A stretch of 21,393 nucleotides of DNA, taken from the NCBI GenBank assembly GCA_035551935.1, contig DASZMJ010000546.1, forward strand, positions 1 through 21,393, given 5' to 3'. The stretch is from DASZMJ01 sp035551935. Its GTDB lineage: Bacteria; Planctomycetota; Planctomycetia; Isosphaerales; Isosphaeraceae. Below the pieces are notes generated by a model that saw only the letters and a program-made list of their open reading frames with translations, was not told the origin of the DNA and did not search any database. Both the position numbers and the translations under genes were made by a program. The stretch's first letter is position 1; each line of letters starts with the position of its first letter. This document shows positions 7,646 to 14,695 of the stretch, in pieces.

Positions 7646-9463
7646 GTGTCGTACCGCACGTTCAAGCATTTGCTCGGCGAGACCAGCCTCGAGCGCAAGT
7701 GCCGGTTCATCTTCGGCGGCGGCATCCTCGTCCTGGTGACGCTCAGCTTCTACTGGTACGGCCAGAAGACCGAGGCGCTCGTCATCGGCCAGACGAGCAA
7801 GGAGGCGCGGGTCCGGGCCGAGACGACGCTCAAGGACCTCCACATCAAGGACCTCTTCGGCCGCCGCGAGCTCGCCTCGTACATCGACGAGCTGGCCGGC
7901 GAGAGCACGCCCCTGAACAAGCAACCCCTATACTCGTCGCACCTGATCGACCCCTATTCCGCCGACCCGGGACGCCAGCCGCGCGACGACTTCGAGCGGA
8001 AGGCCCTCGAGCTCTTCTTCCAGGTCGCCTCCCGGCCGCGCACCAACCCGGGCGTCGACCGGCCTGTCCTCTACCAGGATCGCACCGTCCCCGGCCGCAA
8101 GCAGTACCAGTACATGCAGGCCGTCTTCCTCAAGCCCAACTGCCTCGTCGGCTGCCACCGGACCCGCGAGGACCGCGCCGGCAAGACCGTCTTCGCCAAG
8201 CCCGACGACCTCGCCGGCGCCGTCGTCATCACGCTGCCGTTGGACGAGACGAACCGCGACATCTACCGCAACCGCGCCATCCTGATCACCGCGGCGCTGG
8301 TCACGGCGATCCTGGCGATGGTCGCCTCGTACGTCATCGTCCGCTACGTGATCGTCAAGCCGGTCAAGCACCTGCGGGACGTCTCCGACGCGATCGCCGC
8401 CGGCCGGCTGAACATCCGCAGCCAGATCCAGACCGGCGACGAGTTCGAGGAGCTCTCGCACGCCTTCAACCGGATGCTCCACAGCCTCGTCGCCATGCAG
8501 CAGGAATTGCGCGAGGTCAACGGCGACCTCGACCGCAAGGTCGACGAGCTGGCGCAGGCCAACATGGCCCTCTTCGAGATGAACCGGCTCAAGAGCGACT
8601 TCCTCGCCACGATGAGCCACGAGCTGCGCACCCCGCTCAACTCGATCATCGGCTTCTCCGAGGTCCTCGCCGGCAGCGACCAGCTCAACGAGCGCCAGCG
8701 CCGCTACGCGGCCAACATCCAGTCGTCGGGCAAGATGCTGCTGGGGATGATCAACGACATCCTCGACCTGGCCAAGATCGAGAGCGGCAAGATGGAGGTC
8801 CGCGTCGAGGACTTCTCGGTCCGCGACGTCTGCGAGGCGCTGACGAACCTCGTCCGGCCGATGGCCGAGCGCAAGGACATCGACCTCCAGTGCCGGCTCG
8901 ACGAGGCGATCCCGCTGCTGCGGCAGGACCCGAGCAAGCTCCGGCAGATCGTCTACAACTTGCTCTCCAACGCCATCAAGTTCACGCCCGAGGGGGGCCG
9001 CGTGACCCTCCGCGCCCGCGCCGAGGGGCGGCAGATCGTCGTCGAGGTCGAGGACACCGGCGTCGGCATCGCCGAGGAGGACCGCGAGGCGATCTTCGAG
9101 AAATTCCGCCAGGCCGGCCCGGCCGGCGTCGGCGACGGCGTGTTGACCCGCGAGCACCAGGGCACCGGCCTGGGCCTGTCGATCGTCCGCGAGCTGGCCA
9201 AGCTGCTCGGCGGCGACGTGACGCTGGTGAGCGAGGCCGGCCGCGGCAGCACCTTCACCGTCCGCCTCCCCCTGCAACTCCCGGGCAACCGCCGCTTCGA
9301 CGTCGACCTGGCCGACCACTCCGTCGACCTCTCCAAGGCCCGCCGCGTCGAGGCCCGCGCCTCGCTGCCGCACGCCGCCATCGCCGCTCCCCCGCGCGAA
9401 GGCCCGCTCGGCCGCCGCCCGCTCGGCGAGCCCGTCGGCGGCGACCGGGCGGCCAACCCGTAG
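7646..9463 (+). CDS. Membrane sensor histidine kinase with DUF3365/Tll0287-like sensor domain and CX3CH motif
   Basis: 605 residues. TM helix at about 21-38, extracytoplasmic domain about 39-209, second TM about 211-236, HAMP (about 237-290), short coiled coil, HisKA with phosphoacceptor His325 in MSHELRTPLN, then HATPase_c with N box (Asn438/Asn442), DTGVGI (470-475), FEKFRQ (484-489) and GTGLGLS (507-513). All kinase motifs are intact. The outer domain resembles the Tll0287-like (DUF3365) fold and contains C166-L-V-G-C170-H171, a CX3CH spacing instead of the usual heme-c CXXCH, so heme binding is plausible but unproven. The start is GTG at 7646, preceded by a G-rich tract. No response regulator is adjacent, making it an orphan kinase. 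The C-terminal 55 residues are Arg/Ala/Pro-rich with no domain recognised. Confidence 0.92.
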   Translation: MSYRTFKHLLGETSLERKCRFIFGGGILVLVTLSFYWYGQKTEALVIGQTSKEARVRAETTLKDLHIKDLFGRRELASYIDELAGESTPLNKQPLYSSHLIDPYSADPGRQPRDDFERKALELFFQVASRPRTNPGVDRPVLYQDRTVPGRKQYQYMQAVFLKPNCLVGCHRTREDRAGKTVFAKPDDLAGAVVITLPLDETNRDIYRNRAILITAALVTAILAMVASYVIVRYVIVKPVKHLRDVSDAIAAGRLNIRSQIQTGDEFEELSHAFNRMLHSLVAMQQELREVNGDLDRKVDELAQANMALFEMNRLKSDFLATMSHELRTPLNSIIGFSEVLAGSDQLNERQRRYAANIQSSGKMLLGMINDILDLAKIESGKMEVRVEDFSVRDVCEALTNLVRPMAERKDIDLQCRLDEAIPLLRQDPSKLRQIVYNLLSNAIKFTPEGGRVTLRARAEGRQIVVEVEDTGVGIAEEDREAIFEKFRQAGPAGVGDGVLTREHQGTGLGLSIVRELAKLLGGDVTLVSEAGRGSTFTVRLPLQLPGNRRFDVDLADHSVDLSKARRVEARASLPHAAIAAPPREGPLGRRPLGEPVGGDRAANP

Positions 9464-9495
9464 CCGTTCCCCCTCGACACGCACCAGGACCCGCG

Positions 9496-10311
9496 ATGAT
9501 CACCAGGCGCGATCGGTTGCCATTTCAAGCACTTGCAACGATCACGGTCGTCGTCCTCGGGGCGTCGCCCGCCGGCGCCTGGGGCCGGCTCGGCCACCGC
9601 GCCGCGGCCCGGCTGGCGATGTCGCGGCTCACGCCCGAGGCGAAGAAGGCCGTCGCCGAACTCCTCGAGCCGGGCGAAACGCTGGCCGACGCCTCGACCT
9701 GGGCCGACGAGGTCCGCCGCGACCGGCCGAAGACGGCGCCGTGGCACTACGTCAACGTGCCGATCACCGAGACAGAATACGACCCCAAGTTCTGCCCGGA
9801 GGTCGGCTGCGTCGTCTCCAAGATCGCCGACTTCCGCCGCGTCCTGGCCGACCGCAATGCCCCCAAGGCCGAGCGTCGCGAGGCGTTGCGGTGGCTGGTG
9901 CACCTGGTCGAGGACATGCACCAGCCGGTCCACGTTGGCCACCGCAACGACCGCGGCGGCAATGACTTGCAGCTCCGGTTCTACGGCGAGGGGACGAACC
10001 TGCACCGGCTCTGGGACTCGGGCATCCTCGACCACGCCGGCGGCGACGAGGACGCCTGGGCCGCCGCCTTGATCGCCCTGGCGACCCCCGAACGGGTGGT
10101 TAAGTGGTCGCGCGGCACGGTCGAGGACTGGGCCACCGAGAGCCTCCTGGCCGCCCGGCTCGCCTACAAGCCCCCCGGCGCCTCGGCCGAGCTGAAGGCC
10201 GGGCAGAAGCTGGGCGACGATTACCAGGACTTCGCCCTGCCGATCGCCCGTCGCCGGCTCTGCCAGTCCGGCGTCCGGCTGGCCGACCTGATCAACGAGG
10301 CGTTGAAATAG
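9496..10311 (+). CDS. Secreted S1/P1-type zinc nuclease
   Basis: 271 residues. A signal peptide ends at AGA-W, so the mature protein would begin with Trp29, as required in this family, where the N-terminal Trp is a zinc ligand. The other expected ligands are present: His34 (WGRLGH), Asp71, His84 (WHYVN), His136, Asp140, His146 in HLVEDMHQPVH, and His170/Asp174 in NLHRLWD. These enzymes bind three zinc ions and cut single-stranded DNA or RNA and 3'-phosphomononucleotides; here it would act outside the cytoplasm, probably in nucleic-acid or phosphate scavenging (inference). The ATG at 9496 has AGGA nearby and follows the kinase stop by 32 bp, so the two are probably co-transcribed. It converges with the TerC gene, stops 15 bp apart. 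Confidence 0.93.
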   Translation: MITRRDRLPFQALATITVVVLGASPAGAWGRLGHRAAARLAMSRLTPEAKKAVAELLEPGETLADASTWADEVRRDRPKTAPWHYVNVPITETEYDPKFCPEVGCVVSKIADFRRVLADRNAPKAERREALRWLVHLVEDMHQPVHVGHRNDRGGNDLQLRFYGEGTNLHRLWDSGILDHAGGDEDAWAAALIALATPERVVKWSRGTVEDWATESLLAARLAYKPPGASAELKAGQKLGDDYQDFALPIARRRLCQSGVRLADLINEALK

Positions 10312-10326
10312 GGCCGGCCGCTCGGT

Positions 10327-11181
10327 TCAAGGCCGATGGCGGTCGGCGTCGACGACGGGCTCGGCCGGCTCCTCGACGGCAGGGCCGCGGTCGCCATTCG
10401 CATTCGGCCGGTAGAGCATGCTGCCGACGAAGATCAGGAGCATGCCGGCCCAGAAGACGGCGTCGGGCAGATCGAGATGGAGCCTGCGGATCGCGGCCGG
10501 GAGCTGCTCGCGCCAGTTGCCGGGCGTGGGGGTGTAGCCCTTGGAATAGAGCCCGGGATGGAGCGCGGCGTTCAGCCCGCCGCCGATCAGCTTCAGGCCG
10601 ATCCAGGCGACCAGGACATAGGCCCCGGAGGCGAGCCCCTTGAACCGCTCCAGCAGGATCAGGAAGACCCCGGCCACGAGCCGCATGGCGACGATGCCGA
10701 GCACGCCGCCGGTGTAGATGATGGCCAGCGTCAAGAGCCGGTTCGATTGGAGGTTGGCCGGCAGGCCCTCGGCGGTGGCGACGGCGGCGAGGATCGAGTC
10801 GACCGAGAAGGCGATGTCGGCCAGCTCGACGTGGACCACCGTCATCCAGAAGCCCGCCCCGGCCCGACGCGGCTTGCCGTCCTCGTTGTCCCCCTCGCCG
10901 AAGATCAGGTGCGAGGCGGCCAGGTAGAGGAGATACAGCCCCCCGAGCGCCTTGAGCTGCCAGAACTGGAGCAGGTACGTCGCGAAGACGACCGCGATGG
11001 CGCGGAAGATGAACGCGCCCCAGATGCCATAGCGCAGGGCCCGTTTCTGCTGGCCCTTGGGCAGATGCCGGACCATCACCGCCAGCACCAGCGCGTTGTC
11101 GGCGCTGAGCAGGCCCTCGAGCAGCACGAGCGAGAGGACGGCGCCGATGATCGTCAAGGCGGTGAGCAGGACGCCCCACAT
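10327..11181 (-). CDS. TerC family integral membrane protein
   Basis: 284 residues with about seven to eight hydrophobic helices. Two hallmark acidic motifs lie in membrane segments: LEGLLSADNALV (21-32) and VELADIAFSVDS (118-129), the inverted-repeat signature of the TerC/Alx/YjbE family. Members have been linked to manganese export and to tellurite resistance; the substrate here is not determinable. A hydrophilic loop at 96-109 and a charged C-terminal tail (259-284) are visible. ATG 11181 is chosen over the longer open frame to 11286 because GAGGAG lies nine bases upstream and the protein then starts at the first helix. No manganese riboswitch (yybP-ykoY type) was recognised upstream. Confidence 0.92.
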   Translation of the reverse strand: MWGVLLTALTIIGAVLSLVLLEGLLSADNALVLAVMVRHLPKGQQKRALRYGIWGAFIFRAIAVVFATYLLQFWQLKALGGLYLLYLAASHLIFGEGDNEDGKPRRAGAGFWMTVVHVELADIAFSVDSILAAVATAEGLPANLQSNRLLTLAIIYTGGVLGIVAMRLVAGVFLILLERFKGLASGAYVLVAWIGLKLIGGGLNAALHPGLYSKGYTPTPGNWREQLPAAIRRLHLDLPDAVFWAGMLLIFVGSMLYRPNANGDRGPAVEEPAEPVVDADRHRP

Positions 11182-11256
11182 GCCGGGGAACTCCTCAGAC
11201 TCGATCCGGGGAACTCGGCCGGGGCGCGCGGCGTCTGCGGCGGGCCGGACCCCCTC

Positions 11257-11286
11257 ATCATTGGGCCGTCGGCGTCGCGGGGTCAA
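11257..11286 (-). promoter_or_regulatory. Candidate promoter of the TerC gene
   Basis: On the minus strand TTGACC (11286-11281, five of six matches to -35) is followed after 18 bp by AATGAT (11262-11257, four of six to -10). This would give a leader of roughly 70 nt before the ATG at 11181. Judged by eye. Confidence 0.4.
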
Positions 11287-11415
11287 TGGGACCCGCCAAA
11301 AAGATCGACCGGCGCGGAACCTCGTGTCCCGGGGCCGGTTGGACTAGGATAGAGAGAGACGAAGGATCGGACCCTCCGCCGCCCGGGATTCGCTCCCGGA
11401 GATCGCGAGGCCACG

Positions 11416-12723
11416 ATGCGCACCCCCGCCCTTTCCCTGCTGGCGGCCCTGACGCTGGCCTTCCCCGCAGCCGCCCTGGCCGGCGGCCGCGGCGGCCATC
11501 CCTCCGCGCCCCACCACTCGGCCCCGCGGCCCCAGGTCCATCACGCCGCCCCCCGACCCCAGGTCCATCACGCCGCCCCGAGGGTCGCCGTCCAGCATCG
11601 CTCGGCCCCCAGGCCCCAGGTCCATCACCCGGCCCCGCGGCCGCCGGTCCATCACCCGGCCCCCAAGGCCCCGGCCCCGAAACCGCAGGCGCACCACAAC
11701 CCGGCCCCCAAACCGCAGGCGCATCCCAAGCCCGCGACCGTCGCCGGCGCGAAGGCCCCCGCGAAGCCAATAAACCAGCCACACACCAAGCCGACCTCCA
11801 GGCCCCAGCACTCGACGGCCGCGACCAGGCTCGCCAAGGTCGGCTCGACCCCGACGAATTCGAGCACAAACACCAGCCCGATCACGCCTTCCATCTTCTC
11901 GCCAGTCCCGAATCCGAACCAGAACATCTTCGGGCCGGTCCCCAAGCCGACCCAGAACACGTTCGACGGCGTGCCGAACCTCTCGCAGAACATTTTCGGC
12001 CCAGCGCCGACGCTCAAGACGGCCTCGGGCCGGTCGGTCGCCGTCCAGCAGACCGTCAACACGGTCTCGAGGCCGACCGCCAGCGTGAACCGGGCCGGGA
12101 CCGGACTGGTCGGCGTGGGATCTCCGGGGCTCGGCTACGGCTACAACCCGTGGTCCTCGGGCTACCGGCGCCGATCGTATGGCCATCATTATGGCTACGG
12201 CGGCTATCACCGCGGCTACTACCGCCCGAGGCGCTACTACGTCGTCCGGCGGAACTACGGGCCGAACAACGGGACCGCCGTGGCCCAGGACCCGGCCCTC
12301 CAGCGCCTCCGGGCGGACCTGGAATCGATCCCGATCGGCGCGACGACCACGAAGGCCATGACGGCGCGGCTGAGCACCGACCTCCAGGGGGTCGTCCAGG
12401 GGCCGATCCAGCCCCCGCTGGCTCCGGTGCAGGCGCTCGCCGAGCACCTGGCCACGGGGGTCGCGCGGCGGACGAGCCATGGGTTCAACGCCCTCCCCTT
12501 GGCGCGGGGGTTGAAGGTGGCCATGAACGGCGCCTTCCTGCCGCGTTCCGAGGTGCAAAAGGCGATCACCCTCGGGCAGCGAGCCCTCCACGACTCCGGA
12601 GTCCCCAGCGCCGACATCGGCCAGATCACCCGCCAGCTCCGCGGCATCGCCCTCGACGCCGCCCCGAACCGGGGCCCGAATGCCGCCCCGGCCGCGGTCG
12701 CCGCGGCGCCCCCGGCGTCGTGA
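11416..12723 (+). CDS. Secreted His/Pro-rich low-complexity repeat protein, function unknown
   Basis: 435 residues; no family recognised. A signal peptide (1-22, LAG-G) leads into a basic His/Pro/Ala region (28-103) built on APRPQVHH-like units. Next is a Thr/Ser/Pro linker, then three 11-residue repeats of pattern xFxxVPxxxQN at 160-170, 171-181 and 182-192 with a partial fourth (IFGPAP, 193-198). A Tyr/Gly/Arg-rich segment (239-282) precedes a conventional-looking C-terminal region (about 290-415) with predicted helices. The shape suggests a cell-surface or periplasmic protein; the His-rich part could bind metal ions (inference). GAGG lies six bases before the ATG. A weak -10-like TAGGAT is at 11345-11350. 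The neighbouring TerC gene is divergent, so shared metal biology is only a possibility. Confidence 0.8.
   Translation: MRTPALSLLAALTLAFPAAALAGGRGGHPSAPHHSAPRPQVHHAAPRPQVHHAAPRVAVQHRSAPRPQVHHPAPRPPVHHPAPKAPAPKPQAHHNPAPKPQAHPKPATVAGAKAPAKPINQPHTKPTSRPQHSTAATRLAKVGSTPTNSSTNTSPITPSIFSPVPNPNQNIFGPVPKPTQNTFDGVPNLSQNIFGPAPTLKTASGRSVAVQQTVNTVSRPTASVNRAGTGLVGVGSPGLGYGYNPWSSGYRRRSYGHHYGYGGYHRGYYRPRRYYVVRRNYGPNNGTAVAQDPALQRLRADLESIPIGATTTKAMTARLSTDLQGVVQGPIQPPLAPVQALAEHLATGVARRTSHGFNALPLARGLKVAMNGAFLPRSEVQKAITLGQRALHDSGVPSADIGQITRQLRGIALDAAPNRGPNAAPAAVAAAPPAS
11518..11724 (+). repeat. Degenerate tandem repeats encoding APRPQVHH-like units
   Basis: The core ccccaggtccatcac occurs several times in succession, with diverged versions such as gccggtccatcac and ccgcaggcgca further on. 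Repetition is visible at DNA as well as protein level, indicating recent duplication or slippage, and the unit count may vary between strains. Confidence 0.65.
11893..12009 (+). repeat. Three and a half 33-bp (11-residue) tandem repeats
   Basis: Codons 160-198 of the repeat protein carry units of pattern xFxxVPxxxQN spaced by exactly 11 residues. Phe and the final QN pair are constant in all three full units, and the fourth unit stops after six residues. Confidence 0.7.
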
Positions 12724-12746
12724 ACGTTGCGATCGGACGAATAGGC

Positions 12747-12775
12747 TTGGATGGCGCGGTCGAAGGGGCTATGAT
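12747..12775 (+). promoter_or_regulatory. Candidate promoter of the CxxC/CPCC protein
   Basis: A -35-like TTGGAT at 12747-12752 (three of six) and a good -10-like TATGAT at 12770-12775 (five of six) are separated by 17 bp. The predicted leader is about 30 nt and includes a GGAG at 12801-12804 before the ATG at 12815. Confidence 0.4.
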
Positions 12776-12814
12776 GGGAAGGCGTTGAACCCGCCTCCTC
12801 GGAGCGTCGAAGTG

Positions 12815-13270
12815 ATGATGTGGGTGGTCTTGGCCTGGATCGGCCTGCTGGCGCCGGTCGCGGACGATCATCCGCGCCCCAAGCCCGAAGCCGTGACCGT
12901 CACCGGCCGCGTCGTCGAGCTGACCGAGGCCCTCAAGGCGACCGGCATCAAGGCCGACGCCGACCCGGTCGCGCAGCAGGTCGTCGTGGTCGGGGACGAC
13001 GGGGCGATCACCCCGTTGCTGTCGGATGAGGCCAGCCGGGCCCTGTTCAAGGACGGCCGCCTCCGCGGCCGCAAGGCCGAGGTCCAGGGGAGGAAGTTCC
13101 AGGGCGTGCCGTACGTCCAGGTCCTGAGCTTCAAGGTCGAGGACCAAGGGACGCTCAAGACGCCCGAATACTTCTGCGACATCTGCACGATCAGCGTCCG
13201 CGACCCGCAGCCGTGCCCGTGCTGCCAGGCGGAGATGGTGCTGCGGTTCCGAGGCGACGACGAGCGTTGA
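12815..13270 (+). CDS. Secreted small protein with a C-terminal zinc-ribbon-like Cys cluster
   Basis: 151 residues. A short hydrophobic signal-like stretch (2-14) is followed by a beta-rich segment (about 26-110) beginning VTVTGRVVEL, which looks OB-fold-like. A C-terminal cysteine cluster has CDIC at 121-124 and CPCC at 134-137, giving C-X2-C-X9-C-X2-C plus an extra Cys136. The cluster could hold zinc or another metal or be redox-active. I recall similar proteins in planctomycetes but know of no assigned function. The start was chosen at ATG 12815 (tandem ATGs at 12815 and 12818) because GGAG lies upstream and the longer frame from 12680 overlaps the preceding gene and encodes only a basic low-complexity leader. 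A hairpin follows the stop. Confidence 0.8.
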   Translation: MMWVVLAWIGLLAPVADDHPRPKPEAVTVTGRVVELTEALKATGIKADADPVAQQVVVVGDDGAITPLLSDEASRALFKDGRLRGRKAEVQGRKFQGVPYVQVLSFKVEDQGTLKTPEYFCDICTISVRDPQPCPCCQAEMVLRFRGDDER

Positions 13271-13281
13271 GCGGCTGACCT

Positions 13282-13300
13282 GGCGACCGTGGCGGTCGCC
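13282..13300 (+). terminator. Possible terminator hairpin after the CxxC protein
   Basis: ggcgacc (13282-13288) and ggtcgcc (13294-13300) form a perfect 7-bp stem with a 5-nt loop, 11 bases after the stop codon. No T-run follows, so this is weak evidence. Confidence 0.3.
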
Positions 13301-13378
13301 GACGACGGATCGGAAGACCGTGGGGATCGCGTCCGAACCGGGCCGAGGGCGGCGGGAACCGCCGGGGGGCACGAGCCG

Positions 13379-14575
13379 ATGATCAACGGAAACCTGCTGC
13401 TGGGCCTGGTCGCCGTCGTGGCCGTGGCCTCGACCCTGGCCTCGGCCGCCTGCCTCGTCTGGAAGACCCGGCGCCGCAAGGGGATGCCCGACCACACCCC
13501 GCCGGTGACGGTCTTCAAGCCCCTGAAGGGCGAGGACGAGGGGCTCGAGGACAACCTCCGCAGCTTCTTCCGGCTCGATTATCCGGCGTACCAGCTCCTC
13601 TTCGGCGTCGCCGACGCCGACGACCCGGCCATCGCGATCGTCGAGGGCCTGCTCCGCGAGTTCCCCGACCACGACGCCCAGCTCGTCGTCGGCACGCCGG
13701 CCTTCGGCCTGAACCCGAAGGTCGAGAACCTCGCGGCGATGAACCGGTATCGCAAGCACGACGTGATCCTGATCAGCGACTCGAACGTCCGCGTCCGGCC
13801 CGAGTACCTCCGCGAGACGGCCTGCTACCTCGCCGACCCCGGCGTCGGCCTGGTCAGCAACGTCTTCGCGGGCGTCGACGAGGAGCACTTCGGCGCGGCG
13901 CTCGAGAACCTCCAGCTCAACGGCTTCATCGCCGGCGGCGTGGCCATGGCGTCGGTCGTGGGCGCGACCTGCGTCGTCGGCAAGTCGATGCTGATGCCGT
14001 ACCGGGCCCTCGAGGCCATCGGCGGGTTCGCGGCGGTCCGCAACCTGCTGGCCGAGGACCAGGCCATCGGCGTCAAGGTCCGGAAGGCCGGCTACGCGAT
14101 CCGATTGAGCCACCACGTCATCGACAACGTGAACCAGGCCCGCGGCTTCCGATGGTTCCTGAACCGGCACTCGCGGTGGTACAAGATCCGCCGCCGGATG
14201 GCCGCGCCGGCGTTCGTGCTCGAGCCGTTGACGAACCTCGGCGCCGTGGGACTCGTCTGGGCCCTCTCCGACGACTCGGGCATCGCCTGGGGCGGCCTGC
14301 TCGTGCTCGGCGGCCTGGGCATGGCGCGCGACGCCTTCCAGGCGAAATGGCTCCGCGGCCGGTTCCCGAAGCTCCGGCACCTGGCGCTCAGCCCGGTCAA
14401 GGACCTCTTCCTCCTCCCCGTCTGGTTCGACGCGCTGGTCAACCGCCGCGTCATGTGGCGCGGGCACCGCTTCCTCGTCGGCCGCTACACCCGCCTGCGG
14501 GTCGCCCGCGTCCCCCGCGAGGTCCGCCGCCGCGTCCGCCGCGTCCGCCGACTCCGCTCACAGCAGCACGATTGA
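13379..14575 (+). CDS. Membrane glycosyltransferase, GT2/GT21-like (ceramide glucosyltransferase/HpnI type)
   Basis: 398 residues. One N-terminal TM helix (about 6-27) is followed by a GT-A catalytic domain containing VFKPLKG (45-51), an early DADD (79-82), DSN at 134-136 in place of DxD, Glu226-Asp227 (AEDQAIG) and R263-H-S-R266-W267, which fits the (Q/R)XXRW motif. This D-D-D-(Q/R)XXRW pattern is that of ceramide glucosyltransferases and the hopanoid enzyme HpnI. Hydrophobic helices follow at about 283-315 and 340-353. It probably adds a sugar to a membrane lipid at the cytoplasmic face; the acceptor is unknown and no other hopanoid gene is present here. The C-terminal 20 residues are strongly Arg-rich. 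ATG 13379 is preferred over an in-frame GTG at 13289 because it begins just before the first helix. Confidence 0.88.
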   Translation: MINGNLLLGLVAVVAVASTLASAACLVWKTRRRKGMPDHTPPVTVFKPLKGEDEGLEDNLRSFFRLDYPAYQLLFGVADADDPAIAIVEGLLREFPDHDAQLVVGTPAFGLNPKVENLAAMNRYRKHDVILISDSNVRVRPEYLRETACYLADPGVGLVSNVFAGVDEEHFGAALENLQLNGFIAGGVAMASVVGATCVVGKSMLMPYRALEAIGGFAAVRNLLAEDQAIGVKVRKAGYAIRLSHHVIDNVNQARGFRWFLNRHSRWYKIRRRMAAPAFVLEPLTNLGAVGLVWALSDDSGIAWGGLLVLGGLGMARDAFQAKWLRGRFPKLRHLALSPVKDLFLLPVWFDALVNRRVMWRGHRFLVGRYTRLRVARVPREVRRRVRRVRRLRSQQHD

Positions 14576-14695
14576 GCCGCCTCGGCCCCCCTCCGCGAAC
14601 CTCCGCGGCGCGGCGCTGTCCTTCTCCTTTCGTGACGTCTTCTCGTCCCGACGTTCCCCCGAGGGCGCCCGCAAGGCGCGGAAGGAGATCGCTTG

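Noticed and set aside
6230..9484. Two long minus-strand frames (6230-7924 and 7928-9484) opposite ptsI and the kinase
   Set aside because: Asp/Val/Leu/Arg-rich antisense shadows; the plus-strand products have complete active sites.
7456..9495. Plus-strand frame running through the kinase gene into the nuclease gene
   Set aside because: Only the part from 9496 is a real protein (S1/P1 nuclease); the upstream part is Arg/Pro-rich out-of-frame sequence of the kinase gene.
11182..11286. 35-residue N-terminal extension of the TerC protein
   Set aside because: Charged, Pro/Arg-rich, starting from TTG without a ribosome-binding site, whereas ATG 11181 has GAGGAG at a good distance.
11518..11724. 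Tandem repeats considered as a CRISPR-like array
   Set aside because: Units are adjacent and in frame, encode a His/Pro-rich protein, and have no unique spacers.
12626..14467. 613-codon minus-strand frame opposite the CxxC protein and glycosyltransferase
   Set aside because: No family character; overlaps two well-supported genes on the plus strand.
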